In this document: in pieces, positions 1 to 5,967 of the stretch
Layout: the number at the start of each line of letters is the position of its first letter
Numbering within the stretch: position 1 is the stretch's first letter
Origin: MGOM01 sp035455265
GTDB taxonomy: Bacteria; Chloroflexota; Anaerolineae; Anaerolineales; E44-bin32
Assembly (NCBI GenBank): GCA_035455265.1
Contig: DATIFK010000185.1
Location: forward strand, 1-7,435
Reading direction: 5' to 3'
DNA: 7,435 nucleotides
Position numbers and translations under genes: made by a program
Notes under the pieces: generated by a model
Database searches by the model: none
Told to the model about the DNA's origin: nothing
What the model saw: the letters and a program-made list of their open reading frames with translations, nothing else

Positions 1-240
1 TCTGAGAGGGACCGGAACAGAGGGAGTTCGTCGCGTGGACAGCGGTCTCGAACGAGTCTCCCGCAGACGGTTCATGAGAGATTGCCTGCGTATGCCGCGT
101 GTGCCGGCCGTCTGAGGGGATCCTCGCGGGCGGGCCCTTTGACCAGAATCCCGAAAGTCCGGCGAAGTCTCTTCGATTGGATGAGACCCCAATTCGCGAT
201 CCTGCGATGGCGGTCGTATTGAGGGGCGACGACGGGATTT
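1..240. other. stretch without a recognisable gene
   Basis: I see no supportable gene here. Open frames exist on both strands: one runs on plus from the window edge to about 228, and one on minus crosses 72-497. Neither has a ribosome site, a recognisable motif or codon use like the real genes nearby. The stretch forms a gene-free region of nearly 400 bases together with the attC-like palindrome at 241-330 and the short spacer up to the small ORF ending at 395. Confidence 0.5.
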
Positions 241-330
241 GCCTCTCGATAGACTAGGCACCAGCAGCGGGGTCGGCGGGCTGCCCGCTCACCCGCGGGG
301 CCGGCTGCGTCGTCGATCGCGTTGTTAGGC
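241..330 (-). repeat. attC-like imperfect palindrome, element 1 (degenerate)
   Basis: On minus the element opens with GCCTAACAAC, which fits the integron core heptamer RYYYAAC, and closes with GAGAGGC in place of the expected GTTAGGC. The arms pair imperfectly: GCCT (241-244) with AGGC (327-330), CGATAGAC (247-254) with GTCGATCG (312-319, one mismatch), and GCAGC (264-268) with GCTGC (304-308). A central GCGGG-ctg-CCCGC hairpin lies at 276-288. Length (90 bp) and end sequences resemble the element at 2286-2376. It lies about 65 bases downstream of the small ORF at 395-508. It could be a decayed attC or a dispersed palindromic repeat. Only one core is intact. Confidence 0.35.
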
Positions 331-394
331 GGCGAGAAGACCAGGTACAGCCGGCAAATGAGGCGAGGGTGGCGGAAGGGAGGCTGGCTTTCGG

Positions 395-508
395 CTAGGC
401 TCGCTTCGTGACTTTCGCGATCCCCCAGAACAGAACGCCAAGCCCCATGAGAAAGATTCCGACCCCAACGGGGCCAGCCCAGCAAAGGGCCAGCCAAACG
501 GCGTCCAC
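395..508 (-). CDS. possible 37-residue single-helix membrane peptide
   Basis: A GTG start at 508 is preceded by AAAGGAA about 10 bases upstream, and a stop in the same frame lies shortly before it. The product is hydrophobic from about residue 4 to 30 (VDAVWLALCW, then GIFLMGLGVLFWGI) and ends in the basic tail AKVTKRA. This is the pattern of a small inner-membrane peptide with a positive-inside C-terminus. No family is recognised. It sits about 210 bases downstream of the propeller gene stop, and the attC-like element 1 follows it. It could be a chance hydrophobic frame. The clean start signal and plausible topology are the only support. Confidence 0.35.
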   Translation of the reverse strand: MDAVWLALCWAGPVGVGIFLMGLGVLFWGIAKVTKRA

Positions 509-720
509 GAGGCGCTGTTCCTTTCTAGCTCACGAGACGCCAACGCTGCCCCGTCCTTCACTGGGCTGACCGCCACCATCCGCGCTTGTGCGCCCCTTCG
601 GGACCTCTTCGGCGCCGATCGTCAATTCAAGCTTCCCGCCGGCTGCTCGCGGAACCTCTTGACTCGGGTGAGAGCGCCACCGTCGCCGCCAGGATGTTCC
701 GGCGAGAAGTCGGAAAGGCC

Positions 721-2085
721 TCATCCGCCGGCCGCTTCGATGGCAGAGAAACTCTCCGGACCCACGAATTGCCCGAGCGGCCATACATCGATGGGCAGAG
801 AAGCCGGATCCATTTGGCCGGATGGATCCAGGGATTCGAGGAACAGCGCCGACGGGTCGCGAGTGAGCAGCAACAGGTGAGTCGCGTCGAGCCATTGGAC
901 GGCAGCCGTTCCACCCCAGGAAATCGGCGAATCGCATATCTCGCTGTCCGTGGTGGCACCGGGGCAAAGCTCCGCTAAGGCCCCCGTGAATGCCTTTCCG
1001 CCGGGCGACCAGTGGAGGCTTGGATACCCGGGTTCGAGTTTCCGCGGAACCGCCAACGGTCCTGCCCCCTCCCCGAGTTGGGTGATGAACCATCCCGCTA
1101 TGTCTGCGGGGACCGCGTCTGTGTATTGGATGTAGGCGGCGAACCGCCCGTCGGGAGAGAAGGTGACGGAGCCGGGATGACTGCGGCTGATGGATGCGAG
1201 TTGGTCTGGTGCCGAGCCGTCAGCCGGGACGCGCCATATCGCGAAGCCGATTTCGGCCGCCGGGCCCTGCTCGAAGGATCCAGTCACCACGAAGGCATGC
1301 GAATCCTCGGTCCACACCCCTACAGGAAAGAGCGGACCGGGCACGCCCACCTGGGCATAGGTCATGGCATCCGGTCGCAAGTTGCTGCCGTCGGCGTCGA
1401 CGAAGGCCAAGGCCGTTGGCGTCAGTAGGGCGACCTGCCGGCCATCCGGCGAGACGACAAAACGCTGGGGGCCTTCAGCTGCCACCAGGACCTGTTGCGT
1501 TCCTTGGTCCGCATCCACCGAGAACAATCCGACCGGGAAGGCGTGGGATTCCCCCTCGGCCTGAACCAGGTAGGTCCACCCGTTGTACAGCAGGCGGTGC
1601 GTCCCCGGAATCCAGGTCATTTCGGGAATGTTCGACGAATACCTCTCAGAGGCGCCGAGAAGGCCGCGCAGCGTGCCGGCCGAGACGAGCTCGCGTGGAT
1701 TCTCGCTGCCCAGACCACCGACCCACAAGGCGGATTCCTCACGCCATTCGGCGTCACCTGTCTGGACGATCGAGCGGCGCAGGAAGGCTACCAACTGGCG
1801 GTCGTCGCTCAGTTCAACGCGGATGACGTCGCCGGAATCGAAGATCTTCCGACTCTCGCCGGAGACGTCGTCCCAGACCAGGATATCCCCATCCTTGGTG
1901 TATACGACTGTCGTCCCTGGTGCAGCGCTCGCCGAAGGCGCTTGTGCCGAAGGAAGTGGGGCTTCGGTCGGGGGCGGTGGCGAGGCCGATGCTTGCAGAC
2001 CACAAGCCGACCCCAGGATGGCGAAAAGGATCAGGCCACTGGGGAAGGCCATACGGAGTGGCAAACGTGCCTTTGATGGGGTCAT
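721..2085 (-). CDS. TolB/WD40-like beta-propeller protein with lipoprotein-type signal
   Basis: This 454-residue product probably acts outside the cytoplasmic membrane, where TolB-like propellers bind partner proteins or ligands; no catalytic motif is seen. I chose the ATG at 2085 over the longer frame from 2214. It is preceded by GGAGG and GAGGAA sites at suitable distance, and only this start puts a signal peptide at the N-terminus: basic residues, a hydrophobic run to residue 24, then LGSAC with Cys28. The lipobox is imperfect, with Gly at -3 and Leu at -4. A Pro/Ser/Ala-rich linker (about 32-57) follows, then propeller-type repeats with the SPDG signature: VVSPDGRQVA near 210, FSPDGRFAAY near 309 and WSPGGKAF near 358, plus weaker ones near 60-105 and 255-270. 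It lies about 300 bases downstream of another lipoprotein gene. Fold is well supported; function is unknown. Confidence 0.85.
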   Translation of the reverse strand: MTPSKARLPLRMAFPSGLILFAILGSACGLQASASPPPPTEAPLPSAQAPSASAAPGTTVVYTKDGDILVWDDVSGESRKIFDSGDVIRVELSDDRQLVAFLRRSIVQTGDAEWREESALWVGGLGSENPRELVSAGTLRGLLGASERYSSNIPEMTWIPGTHRLLYNGWTYLVQAEGESHAFPVGLFSVDADQGTQQVLVAAEGPQRFVVSPDGRQVALLTPTALAFVDADGSNLRPDAMTYAQVGVPGPLFPVGVWTEDSHAFVVTGSFEQGPAAEIGFAIWRVPADGSAPDQLASISRSHPGSVTFSPDGRFAAYIQYTDAVPADIAGWFITQLGEGAGPLAVPRKLEPGYPSLHWSPGGKAFTGALAELCPGATTDSEICDSPISWGGTAAVQWLDATHLLLLTRDPSALFLESLDPSGQMDPASLPIDVWPLGQFVGPESFSAIEAAGG

Positions 2086-2285
2086 CGCGGTGTTCCTCAC
2101 GCCTCCAGATTTGGCGCCGCAGCCGACAGCGGCAGCCTCTGCGGTAGCGTACCACGACAAGTCCGTACCGTCCCACACCAACTCATCGCAGGAGTCTGGA
2201 CGAGCATCCTCCATGGGCCGGGTTGCCTGCCCGCTGTTCCCGCTGGGACAAGGCCGACAGACGTTCCAAGTTCGCCACCCGGCCA

Positions 2286-2376
2286 GCCCAAGACTAGTAT
2301 TGCGCCGGAACCAAACACCGCAGCCGGCCGAGTCGGTCGCGAAGCGTCCTGTATGGGCTCCAGCGAGTTGTTGGGC
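2286..2376 (-). repeat. attC-like palindromic element 2
   Basis: On minus the element starts GCCCAACAACTCGCTGG, matching RYYYAAC, only 8 bases after the stop of the lipoprotein gene (2384). That is where an integron cassette recombination site sits relative to its gene. It ends CTAGTCTTGGGC, close to but not matching the GTTRRRY consensus. Terminal GCCCAA (2286-2291) and TTGGGC (2371-2376) are complementary, and the next bases (GACT against AACT) continue the similarity. It shares length (91 against 90 bp), the YAACAAC end and a CTAGTCT near the other end with element 1. It occupies about a third of the 298-base gap between the two lipoprotein genes. No integrase gene is visible. Confidence 0.35.
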
Positions 2377-2383
2377 GGATGGA

Positions 2384-2917
2384 CTAGGGAAAGCTCAATG
2401 TCGATAGGATCTGCAAAACAAGGTCCCTGCTGCTCGCGTCTGTGTTGCTGGTGTAGGCAGTTGCAGTGAAGGAGATCTGGCCCAATTGTCTCCCGGCAAG
2501 GCTCCACTGCTCTGTGCCATCTGCGTTCTGAATGTGACAGGCGGGAAGATCCCCTTGTGCGACCTTGAGAGGTTGATACCCCTCGGGACAAGCCCCCCCG
2601 ACTCCCGTTCCCCATTCCAATTGCAGACCGCCTTCCGGCCCACGGAACAGAACCCGATGCAGCTGCCCTGCGTTGTCATCCGGCAGGGCTTCCATTTGCC
2701 AGGTGGAAGGATATCGAATGCCAAAACCTGCTTCTGCATTTGTGTAGGCTTGCCAAGCAGATTCCGGGCTTTGTGTAGGCCCTTCTCCCTGTAGCGCTGC
2801 GGGACTCGGCGAAGGCTTCTCAGCGGGTGTCGCAGCTGAAGTCCCTCGAGGCGGAGCGCCGCATGACGTCACCAGGAACACTCCAGCGAGCATGACAATA
2901 GCCAGATGTGTCTTCAT
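2384..2917 (-). CDS. small lipoprotein with PsbP/DcrB-like domain
   Basis: This 177-residue product is predicted to be lipid-anchored. The ATG at 2917 follows AAAGGAGAGGAAG, and translation gives MKTHLAIVMLAGVFLVTSC with a good lipobox (VTSC, Cys19). The longer frame upstream to 3028 lacks a signal at its N-terminus and is rejected. A low-complexity Pro/Ser/Ala linker runs from about 20 to 50. The folded part begins YTNAEAGFGIRYPSTWQ (about 57-75) and ends in LVLQILSTLSFP. This pairing of an N-terminal 'GF..(R/S)YP..W' strand and a C-terminal '(I/M)LSTF.F' is typical of PsbP/DcrB-like domains in bacterial lipoproteins. Two Cys residues in the mature domain (near ACPEGYQP and PACHIQ) could form a disulfide. 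The molecular role is unknown. A possible -10 box (TAGAAT) lies at 2997-3002. Confidence 0.75.
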   Translation of the reverse strand: MKTHLAIVMLAGVFLVTSCGAPPRGTSAATPAEKPSPSPAALQGEGPTQSPESAWQAYTNAEAGFGIRYPSTWQMEALPDDNAGQLHRVLFRGPEGGLQLEWGTGVGGACPEGYQPLKVAQGDLPACHIQNADGTEQWSLAGRQLGQISFTATAYTSNTDASSRDLVLQILSTLSFP

Positions 2918-2996
2918 ATCCTTGGCTTCCTCTCCTTTGAAAGGGCCGCCTTGCCGCCTCGAGATGAACTTCCCGTCCATCTCGACCGCTGTAGGC

Positions 2997-3028
2997 ATTC
3001 TACCGCGATACTCCTGAAGGCCAGACAA
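2997..3028 (-). promoter_or_regulatory. possible promoter of the PsbP-like lipoprotein gene
   Basis: On minus, TAGAAT (3002-2997) is a fair -10 hexamer about 80 bases upstream of the lipoprotein start. The best -35 match, TTGTCT (3028-3023), is 20 bases away, longer than the usual 16-18. A promoter is expected here because the preceding region has no intact gene. Weak evidence. Confidence 0.25.
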
Positions 3029-3030
3029 CG

Positions 3031-3246
3031 CTAGCTCTCACCGCTGGAGGCCTCAATCGGCAGCACGTCCCAATGGTCGACATGTTCGACGTACAACTGA
3101 TGGGCCGACCAATCGGTGCTCTTGATCAGAGACATCAGCTGTGGCCAACTGACCGTGCTGGCCTCCCCTGGGATGCTCTTGCCCTGTGGGCCGCCTTTGC
3201 CCGCCTGTGATCCAGAAGCGACGGTGGGATTTGCCCTCTGCTTCCC
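3031..3246 (-). pseudogene. unrecognised coding remnant (C-terminal piece of a lost gene)
   Basis: This frame is open from just after a TAG at 3247-3249 to a TAG at 3031-3033 (71 residues). From about residue 10 the translation looks like real protein: a Gly/Gln/Lys-rich stretch (GSQAGKGGPQGKSIPGEA), then SWPQLMSLIKSTDW and HQLYVEHVDHWDVLPIEA, with GC-rich third positions. No start codon with a ribosome site exists; the only ATG is at residue 38. Upstream the frame runs into the GC-rich repeat cluster. The simplest reading is the 3' end of a gene truncated by rearrangement or frameshift. The overlapping frame at 3053-3295 contributes VSIGEAEGKSHRRFW upstream, which could be the earlier part before a frameshift. 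No family recognised. Confidence 0.4.
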
Positions 3247-3263
3247 CTATGCTCACCTGCACT

Positions 3264-3343
3264 GCGCAGCGCTGCGCGTGCGGAGTGCGGCGCATGTGTC
3301 ACGCCGGGGCGCTTCGCAGCGCTACGGAGTGCCACGCCGCCCC
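3264..3343. repeat. GC-rich direct and inverted repeat cluster
   Basis: The cluster contains a perfect 14-bp palindrome GCGCAGCGCTGCGC (3264-3277). The pair GCAGCGCT...CGGAGTGC occurs twice, at 3266-3288 with a 7-base spacer and at 3316-3332 with a 1-base spacer. There is a small GCGCT-TCGC-AGCGC hairpin (3309-3322) and GGGGCG (3306-3311) facing CGCCCC (3338-3343). It looks like a REP-type intergenic element rather than coding sequence. It lies between the end of the three-gene operon and the coding remnant. Confidence 0.45.
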
Positions 3344-3369
3344 TCGGCCTTGTCTCGGCAGCAGGACCC

Positions 3370-3388
3370 CGACGGCCTGAGGCCGTCG
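3370..3388 (-). terminator. hairpin immediately after the operon's last stop codon
   Basis: CGACGGCC (3370-3377) and GGCCGTCG (3381-3388) form a perfect 8-bp GC-rich stem around a TGA loop. On minus it begins one base after the TAG of the DUF5661 gene. It lacks a following T-run (GGGGTCC follows), so it is not a textbook intrinsic terminator. It may cap the transcript's 3' end or act together with Rho. Confidence 0.45.
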
Positions 3389-3389
3389 C

Positions 3390-3653
3390 CTAGGCTTGGA
3401 TCTTGGCCCCGGCCTCGAGCTGGTCCAACCGCGTATAGTAGTCTCGTATCTCCTTCAGGTGGGCCAGGGCGATCTTGCCGGTGAGGATCAGGTCGTCATG
3501 GGTTACGTCGGTCTCCGGATCGCGGGCGCCGTGCTCGAGCTCTACCTCGAGCCCTCGCCGAAACTGCTCCAGATCGATCGCCCCCCAGTCAAGCCCCAAC
3601 TCCTTTCCGGTCGTGCGTGCTTCCTCCATGGTGACCTGTCGTTTGTCCTTCAT
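3390..3653 (-). CDS. DUF5661 family protein
   Basis: An 87-residue soluble protein with the DUF5661 pattern: an N-terminal 'T.EEA...GKELGLDW' helix (8-23), DLEQFRRGLEVELEHG (27-42), DPETDVTHDDLILTGKIA (45-62), and a C-terminal AHLKEIRDYYTRLDQLE helix (64-80). The size is typical of the family. The function is not established, and no catalytic residues are obvious; the conserved Glu/His/Asp residues (ELEHG, THDD, AHL) might bind a metal, which is inference. The ATG at 3653 follows AAGGAGG at 6 bases. It is the third gene of a probable operon, 68 bases after the eRF1-like gene, and ends at a strong hairpin. Confidence 0.85.
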   Translation of the reverse strand: MKDKRQVTMEEARTTGKELGLDWGAIDLEQFRRGLEVELEHGARDPETDVTHDDLILTGKIALAHLKEIRDYYTRLDQLEAGAKIQA

Positions 3654-3721
3654 GTCGGCCTCCTTGTTCCGCTGCTGTCGGTTGCCGTAGGTCGGCGTGG
3701 TCTCGGCCTTCCGGTCTCGAT

Positions 3722-4108
3722 CTAGCCCGGGGAGCTCTCTCGAACCTTGGCTGCGATCTGGCGATCCGTCATCTTGTCCGCGGCTTCTATGGCAAGGACG
3801 CGGCTCTTGAGGCCCTGATGCTCGAGGCGACTTCTCAACTCACCCTTGGCCTCGCCGGGGCCGAAGATCTGGATCGAGTCGGCACCGCGAACGACTTCTA
3901 CGACCCGGTCGTAATAGCTGTTGAGATGGTTGCCGAACTGCCGGTCCCGGACGTCCTCCGCCGACCCGTCCTCGGTGTCCGTCCCGCCTGTGAAGCGGAC
4001 GTGTTTCTCCATGTTGGAGGTGATCTCCTGGGACTCTTCCCCTTCCTCCGATATCGTCACAATCACGGCCTTGCGGTGATCGATCCACAAACCTGCCCGC
4101 TTCTTCAT
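3722..4108 (-). CDS. eRF1/Pelota-like small protein ('translational machinery' family)
   Basis: A 128-residue cytosolic protein. It opens with MKKRAGLWIDHRKAVIV; the WIDHRKA motif (8-14) is the signature I associate with bacterial proteins annotated as translational machinery proteins, related to the eRF1/Pelota domain-3 fold. A charged middle part (about 20-55) leads to a helix with HLNSYYDRVVEVVRGADS (61-78). A strand and loop IQIFGPGEAKGEL (79-91) follow, then RVLAIEAADKMTDRQIAAKV (103-122). These match the order in that family. The known fold suggests ribosome or RNA contact, but no activity is demonstrated and there is no GGQ motif, so it is not a peptide-releasing factor. The start is set by AAGGAGG 7 bases upstream. 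It lies 37 bases after the RNase gene, almost certainly co-transcribed. The family call is from memory of motifs. Confidence 0.65.
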   Translation of the reverse strand: MKKRAGLWIDHRKAVIVTISEEGEESQEITSNMEKHVRFTGGTDTEDGSAEDVRDRQFGNHLNSYYDRVVEVVRGADSIQIFGPGEAKGELRSRLEHQGLKSRVLAIEAADKMTDRQIAAKVRESSPG

Positions 4109-4145
4109 GCAAAGCCTCCTTGGATAGGGGGCGACAACCGGAGTC

Positions 4146-5654
4146 TCAGGGCCTCGGCCTTGAGGACCGGACCCTTTGGAAGTCGATGAAGCCGCGCTGA
4201 ACGTCCACGGACGTCAACTGCACGCGGACCCGGTCACCGACATCCAACCCTTCAAACCCGCGGATCAGCTTGCCCTCCACCGGGACATGGAGCGGCCGGA
4301 CCCAGGTGCCCTTGTCGGAAGCGCCGGTGACGATCGAATCGAACTGCTCCCCGACTCTGGAATGGAGCAGGAGGGCCGCCGCGGATTTGGCGACCTGGCG
4401 TTCGACCTTGTTGGCCGCGTCTTCTCCTTGGGTGCAATGGGCGGCCAGGACATCCAGCTCCTCCTTGCGGTACGGTGCCGGCTGATCGTCTACCGCCGCC
4501 CTCAACAAGCGCTGGGTGAGCAGGTCGGGATAGCGCCGATTGGGAGCCGTCGAATGGGCATAGTCCTTGACGGCAAGGCCGAAGTGGCCCGGGGCGTTCC
4601 CTTCGGGGAGCTCGGCGATGTATTCTCCAGCGCCCAGGAGCTTGATGACAGCCAGCGAGAGGTCGGGGAATTCAACGGGATCCGCTGCCTTCTCCTTGAT
4701 GAGAAACTGCTCCAGCGCTTTGGAGTCTGGGGTGTCCGGGAGCGCAAACTTGCGTTCCCCGGCCAAAGCGACGATCCGGTCCCAACGTTTGGGGGTCCGC
4801 ACGACGCGGCGGATCGATGGGAACTTCATGGATGAGAGATAGCGAGCCGTCACGCCGTTGGCAGCGATCATGAGGTCTTCGATGATGTCCCGGGCGCGAT
4901 TCTTCTCCTCCACTTCCAGAGACTGGATTTGATCTCCGTCGAAGAGAGCCTTGGGCTCAATGGTTTCCAGGCTAAGCGCCCCATGGACATGCCGGTAGGC
5001 CTTCATCCTTTGAGCCGTGCTGTCCTGGAGGCGCAGCGTCTCGTCCAGTCCCCGGACAGCCGCCAGCGCCTCCGGTGGGCCGGCTTTCCCGTCCAACCAG
5101 GCGGCCACACTGCGGTAGGCGAGCTTGGCGTGGTTTGTCACCTGCGCCCGATAGATCCCGGAATCGTGAAGCGTGCCGTCCGCCTCCACCACCAATTCCA
5201 CAACCATGGCGAGACGATCCTCCCCGGGATTGAGGGAAGTGAGATTGGTCGAAAGCTTCTCGGGTAGCATCGGGAACACCCTGGCCGCTGTGTACACCGA
5301 GGTCGTATTGTGACGAGCATGTTCATCGATGGCGGAACCGTCGAGCACCAGCGAGACCACATCGGCCACGGCCACCAGAAGCCGGACACGGCCCTCGGGC
5401 ATCGCCTCGGCTGCGGTCAGCTGATCCAGGTCGCGCGAGTCGTCATTGTCAATGGAAGACCACAGGAGGGTCCGCAGGTCTCGGACCTCATTGGAACCAC
5501 GCTTCGCCTCGCCGCCTGGGGCCTCCGGCGCGGAGAGCCGTCCAAGTTCCGCCAGGGCTGCCGCCGAGAAATCGGGCAGCAGGCCTCGTTCCAGCATGGC
5601 GCGATGAGCGATCGCCTCCAGAATAGCACGGTGGTTCTCGCTATGAGTGTTCAC
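4146..5654 (-). CDS. RNase II/R-family 3'-5' exoribonuclease (RNB domain)
   Basis: A 502-residue enzyme expected to degrade RNA processively from the 3' end using Mg2+. The N-terminal ~65 residues hold no cold-shock domains, as in short deinococcal-type RNase II. The RNB domain (about 58-430) shows SSIDNDDSRDLDQ (67-78), VAVADV (94-99), the PMLPEKLS...SLNPGEDRLA block (128-149), EDLMIAANGVTARYL (259-273) and HFGLAVKDYAHSTAPNRRYPDL (357-378). Arg373 corresponds to the catalytic-site Arg of the E. coli enzyme. Asp69, Asp75 and Asp77 align with E. coli RNase II D201, D207 and D209, but the D210 position is Gln78. Residues 434-497 look like an S1/OB-type RNA-binding domain. The start is a GTG at 5654 with a poor ribosome site; ATG at 5597 is the alternative. 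It is the first gene of an operon with the eRF1-like and DUF5661 genes, and its leader contains a hairpin. Confidence 0.95.
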   Translation of the reverse strand: MNTHSENHRAILEAIAHRAMLERGLLPDFSAAALAELGRLSAPEAPGGEAKRGSNEVRDLRTLLWSSIDNDDSRDLDQLTAAEAMPEGRVRLLVAVADVVSLVLDGSAIDEHARHNTTSVYTAARVFPMLPEKLSTNLTSLNPGEDRLAMVVELVVEADGTLHDSGIYRAQVTNHAKLAYRSVAAWLDGKAGPPEALAAVRGLDETLRLQDSTAQRMKAYRHVHGALSLETIEPKALFDGDQIQSLEVEEKNRARDIIEDLMIAANGVTARYLSSMKFPSIRRVVRTPKRWDRIVALAGERKFALPDTPDSKALEQFLIKEKAADPVEFPDLSLAVIKLLGAGEYIAELPEGNAPGHFGLAVKDYAHSTAPNRRYPDLLTQRLLRAAVDDQPAPYRKEELDVLAAHCTQGEDAANKVERQVAKSAAALLLHSRVGEQFDSIVTGASDKGTWVRPLHVPVEGKLIRGFEGLDVGDRVRVQLTSVDVQRGFIDFQRVRSSRPRP

Positions 5655-5967
5655 GGCTGGGCGGCGGCGGAAGCCACCTGGTTGCGCAGGTGGAGGAAGC
5701 CGGCTCCCTCCTCTCTTCAGAAGGATGGCATCGACAAGAGCAGGTCACTGCGCTCGCGGAGCGATGCCGGCCTAGCCGACGCAACGGTGGTTCCCCGACC
5801 GATCCCAGGCAAGTCTCTCAACGTCAAGTCTGGGTGGCAGACTTGCGTCGGCTTTCTTGAACGAGCTATGGCCGGCGGACAGCCGATCGTCGCGTACGTT
5901 GAAGCCGCAGACGCAGAGCCGCAATCAAGTCTGGATTGCCTGGCGCCTGCTGGCGTGTGGATCCTAC
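5655..5967. other. 313-base leader region without a gene
   Basis: I find no supportable gene. The region holds the RNase-gene leader hairpin (5674-5693) and four copies of the heptamer CAAGTCT: direct at 5810-5816, 5825-5831 and 5926-5932, inverted at 5838-5844. Copies two and four form a 7-bp stem with a 7-base loop. The third copy is framed by GCAATC (5921-5926) and GATTGC (5934-5939). The RNase operon promoter is expected here, but I see no convincing -35/-10 pair; TTGACG on minus at about 5824-5819 lacks a matching -10. Confidence 0.5.
5674..5693 (-). promoter_or_regulatory. 5' leader hairpin of the RNase gene
   Basis: CCACCTG (5674-5680) and CAGGTGG (5687-5693) form a perfect 7-bp stem with a 6-base loop, 19 bases upstream of the GTG start. 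On minus, the AGGTGG arm is the nearest Shine-Dalgarno-like sequence, so the hairpin could hide it. A stronger GGAGGGAG lies further upstream (5706-5713) without a start nearby. Whether it regulates is inference. Confidence 0.4.

Noticed and set aside
72..497. 141-residue minus open frame
   Set aside because: No ribosome site at its start and an Arg/Pro-rich shadow-type composition. It crosses the attC-like palindrome and the better-supported small membrane frame.
530..724. A 64-residue minus frame starting with an ATGA overlap at the stop of the TolB-like gene
   Set aside because: The overlap suggests translational coupling, but the product is Arg/Trp-rich at its start, has no recognisable motif, and its third-position GC is unremarkable. 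It reads like an off-frame translation.
1072..1082. GAGTTGGGT as a further attC-like core
   Set aside because: It lies inside the propeller coding sequence with no palindromic partner, so a chance match to a degenerate heptamer is the best explanation.
1495..2407. Long plus-strand open frames opposite the TolB-like gene
   Set aside because: They are antisense to a well-supported propeller gene, their translations are low in recognisable motifs and rich in Arg/Pro/Ser, and they cross gene boundaries.
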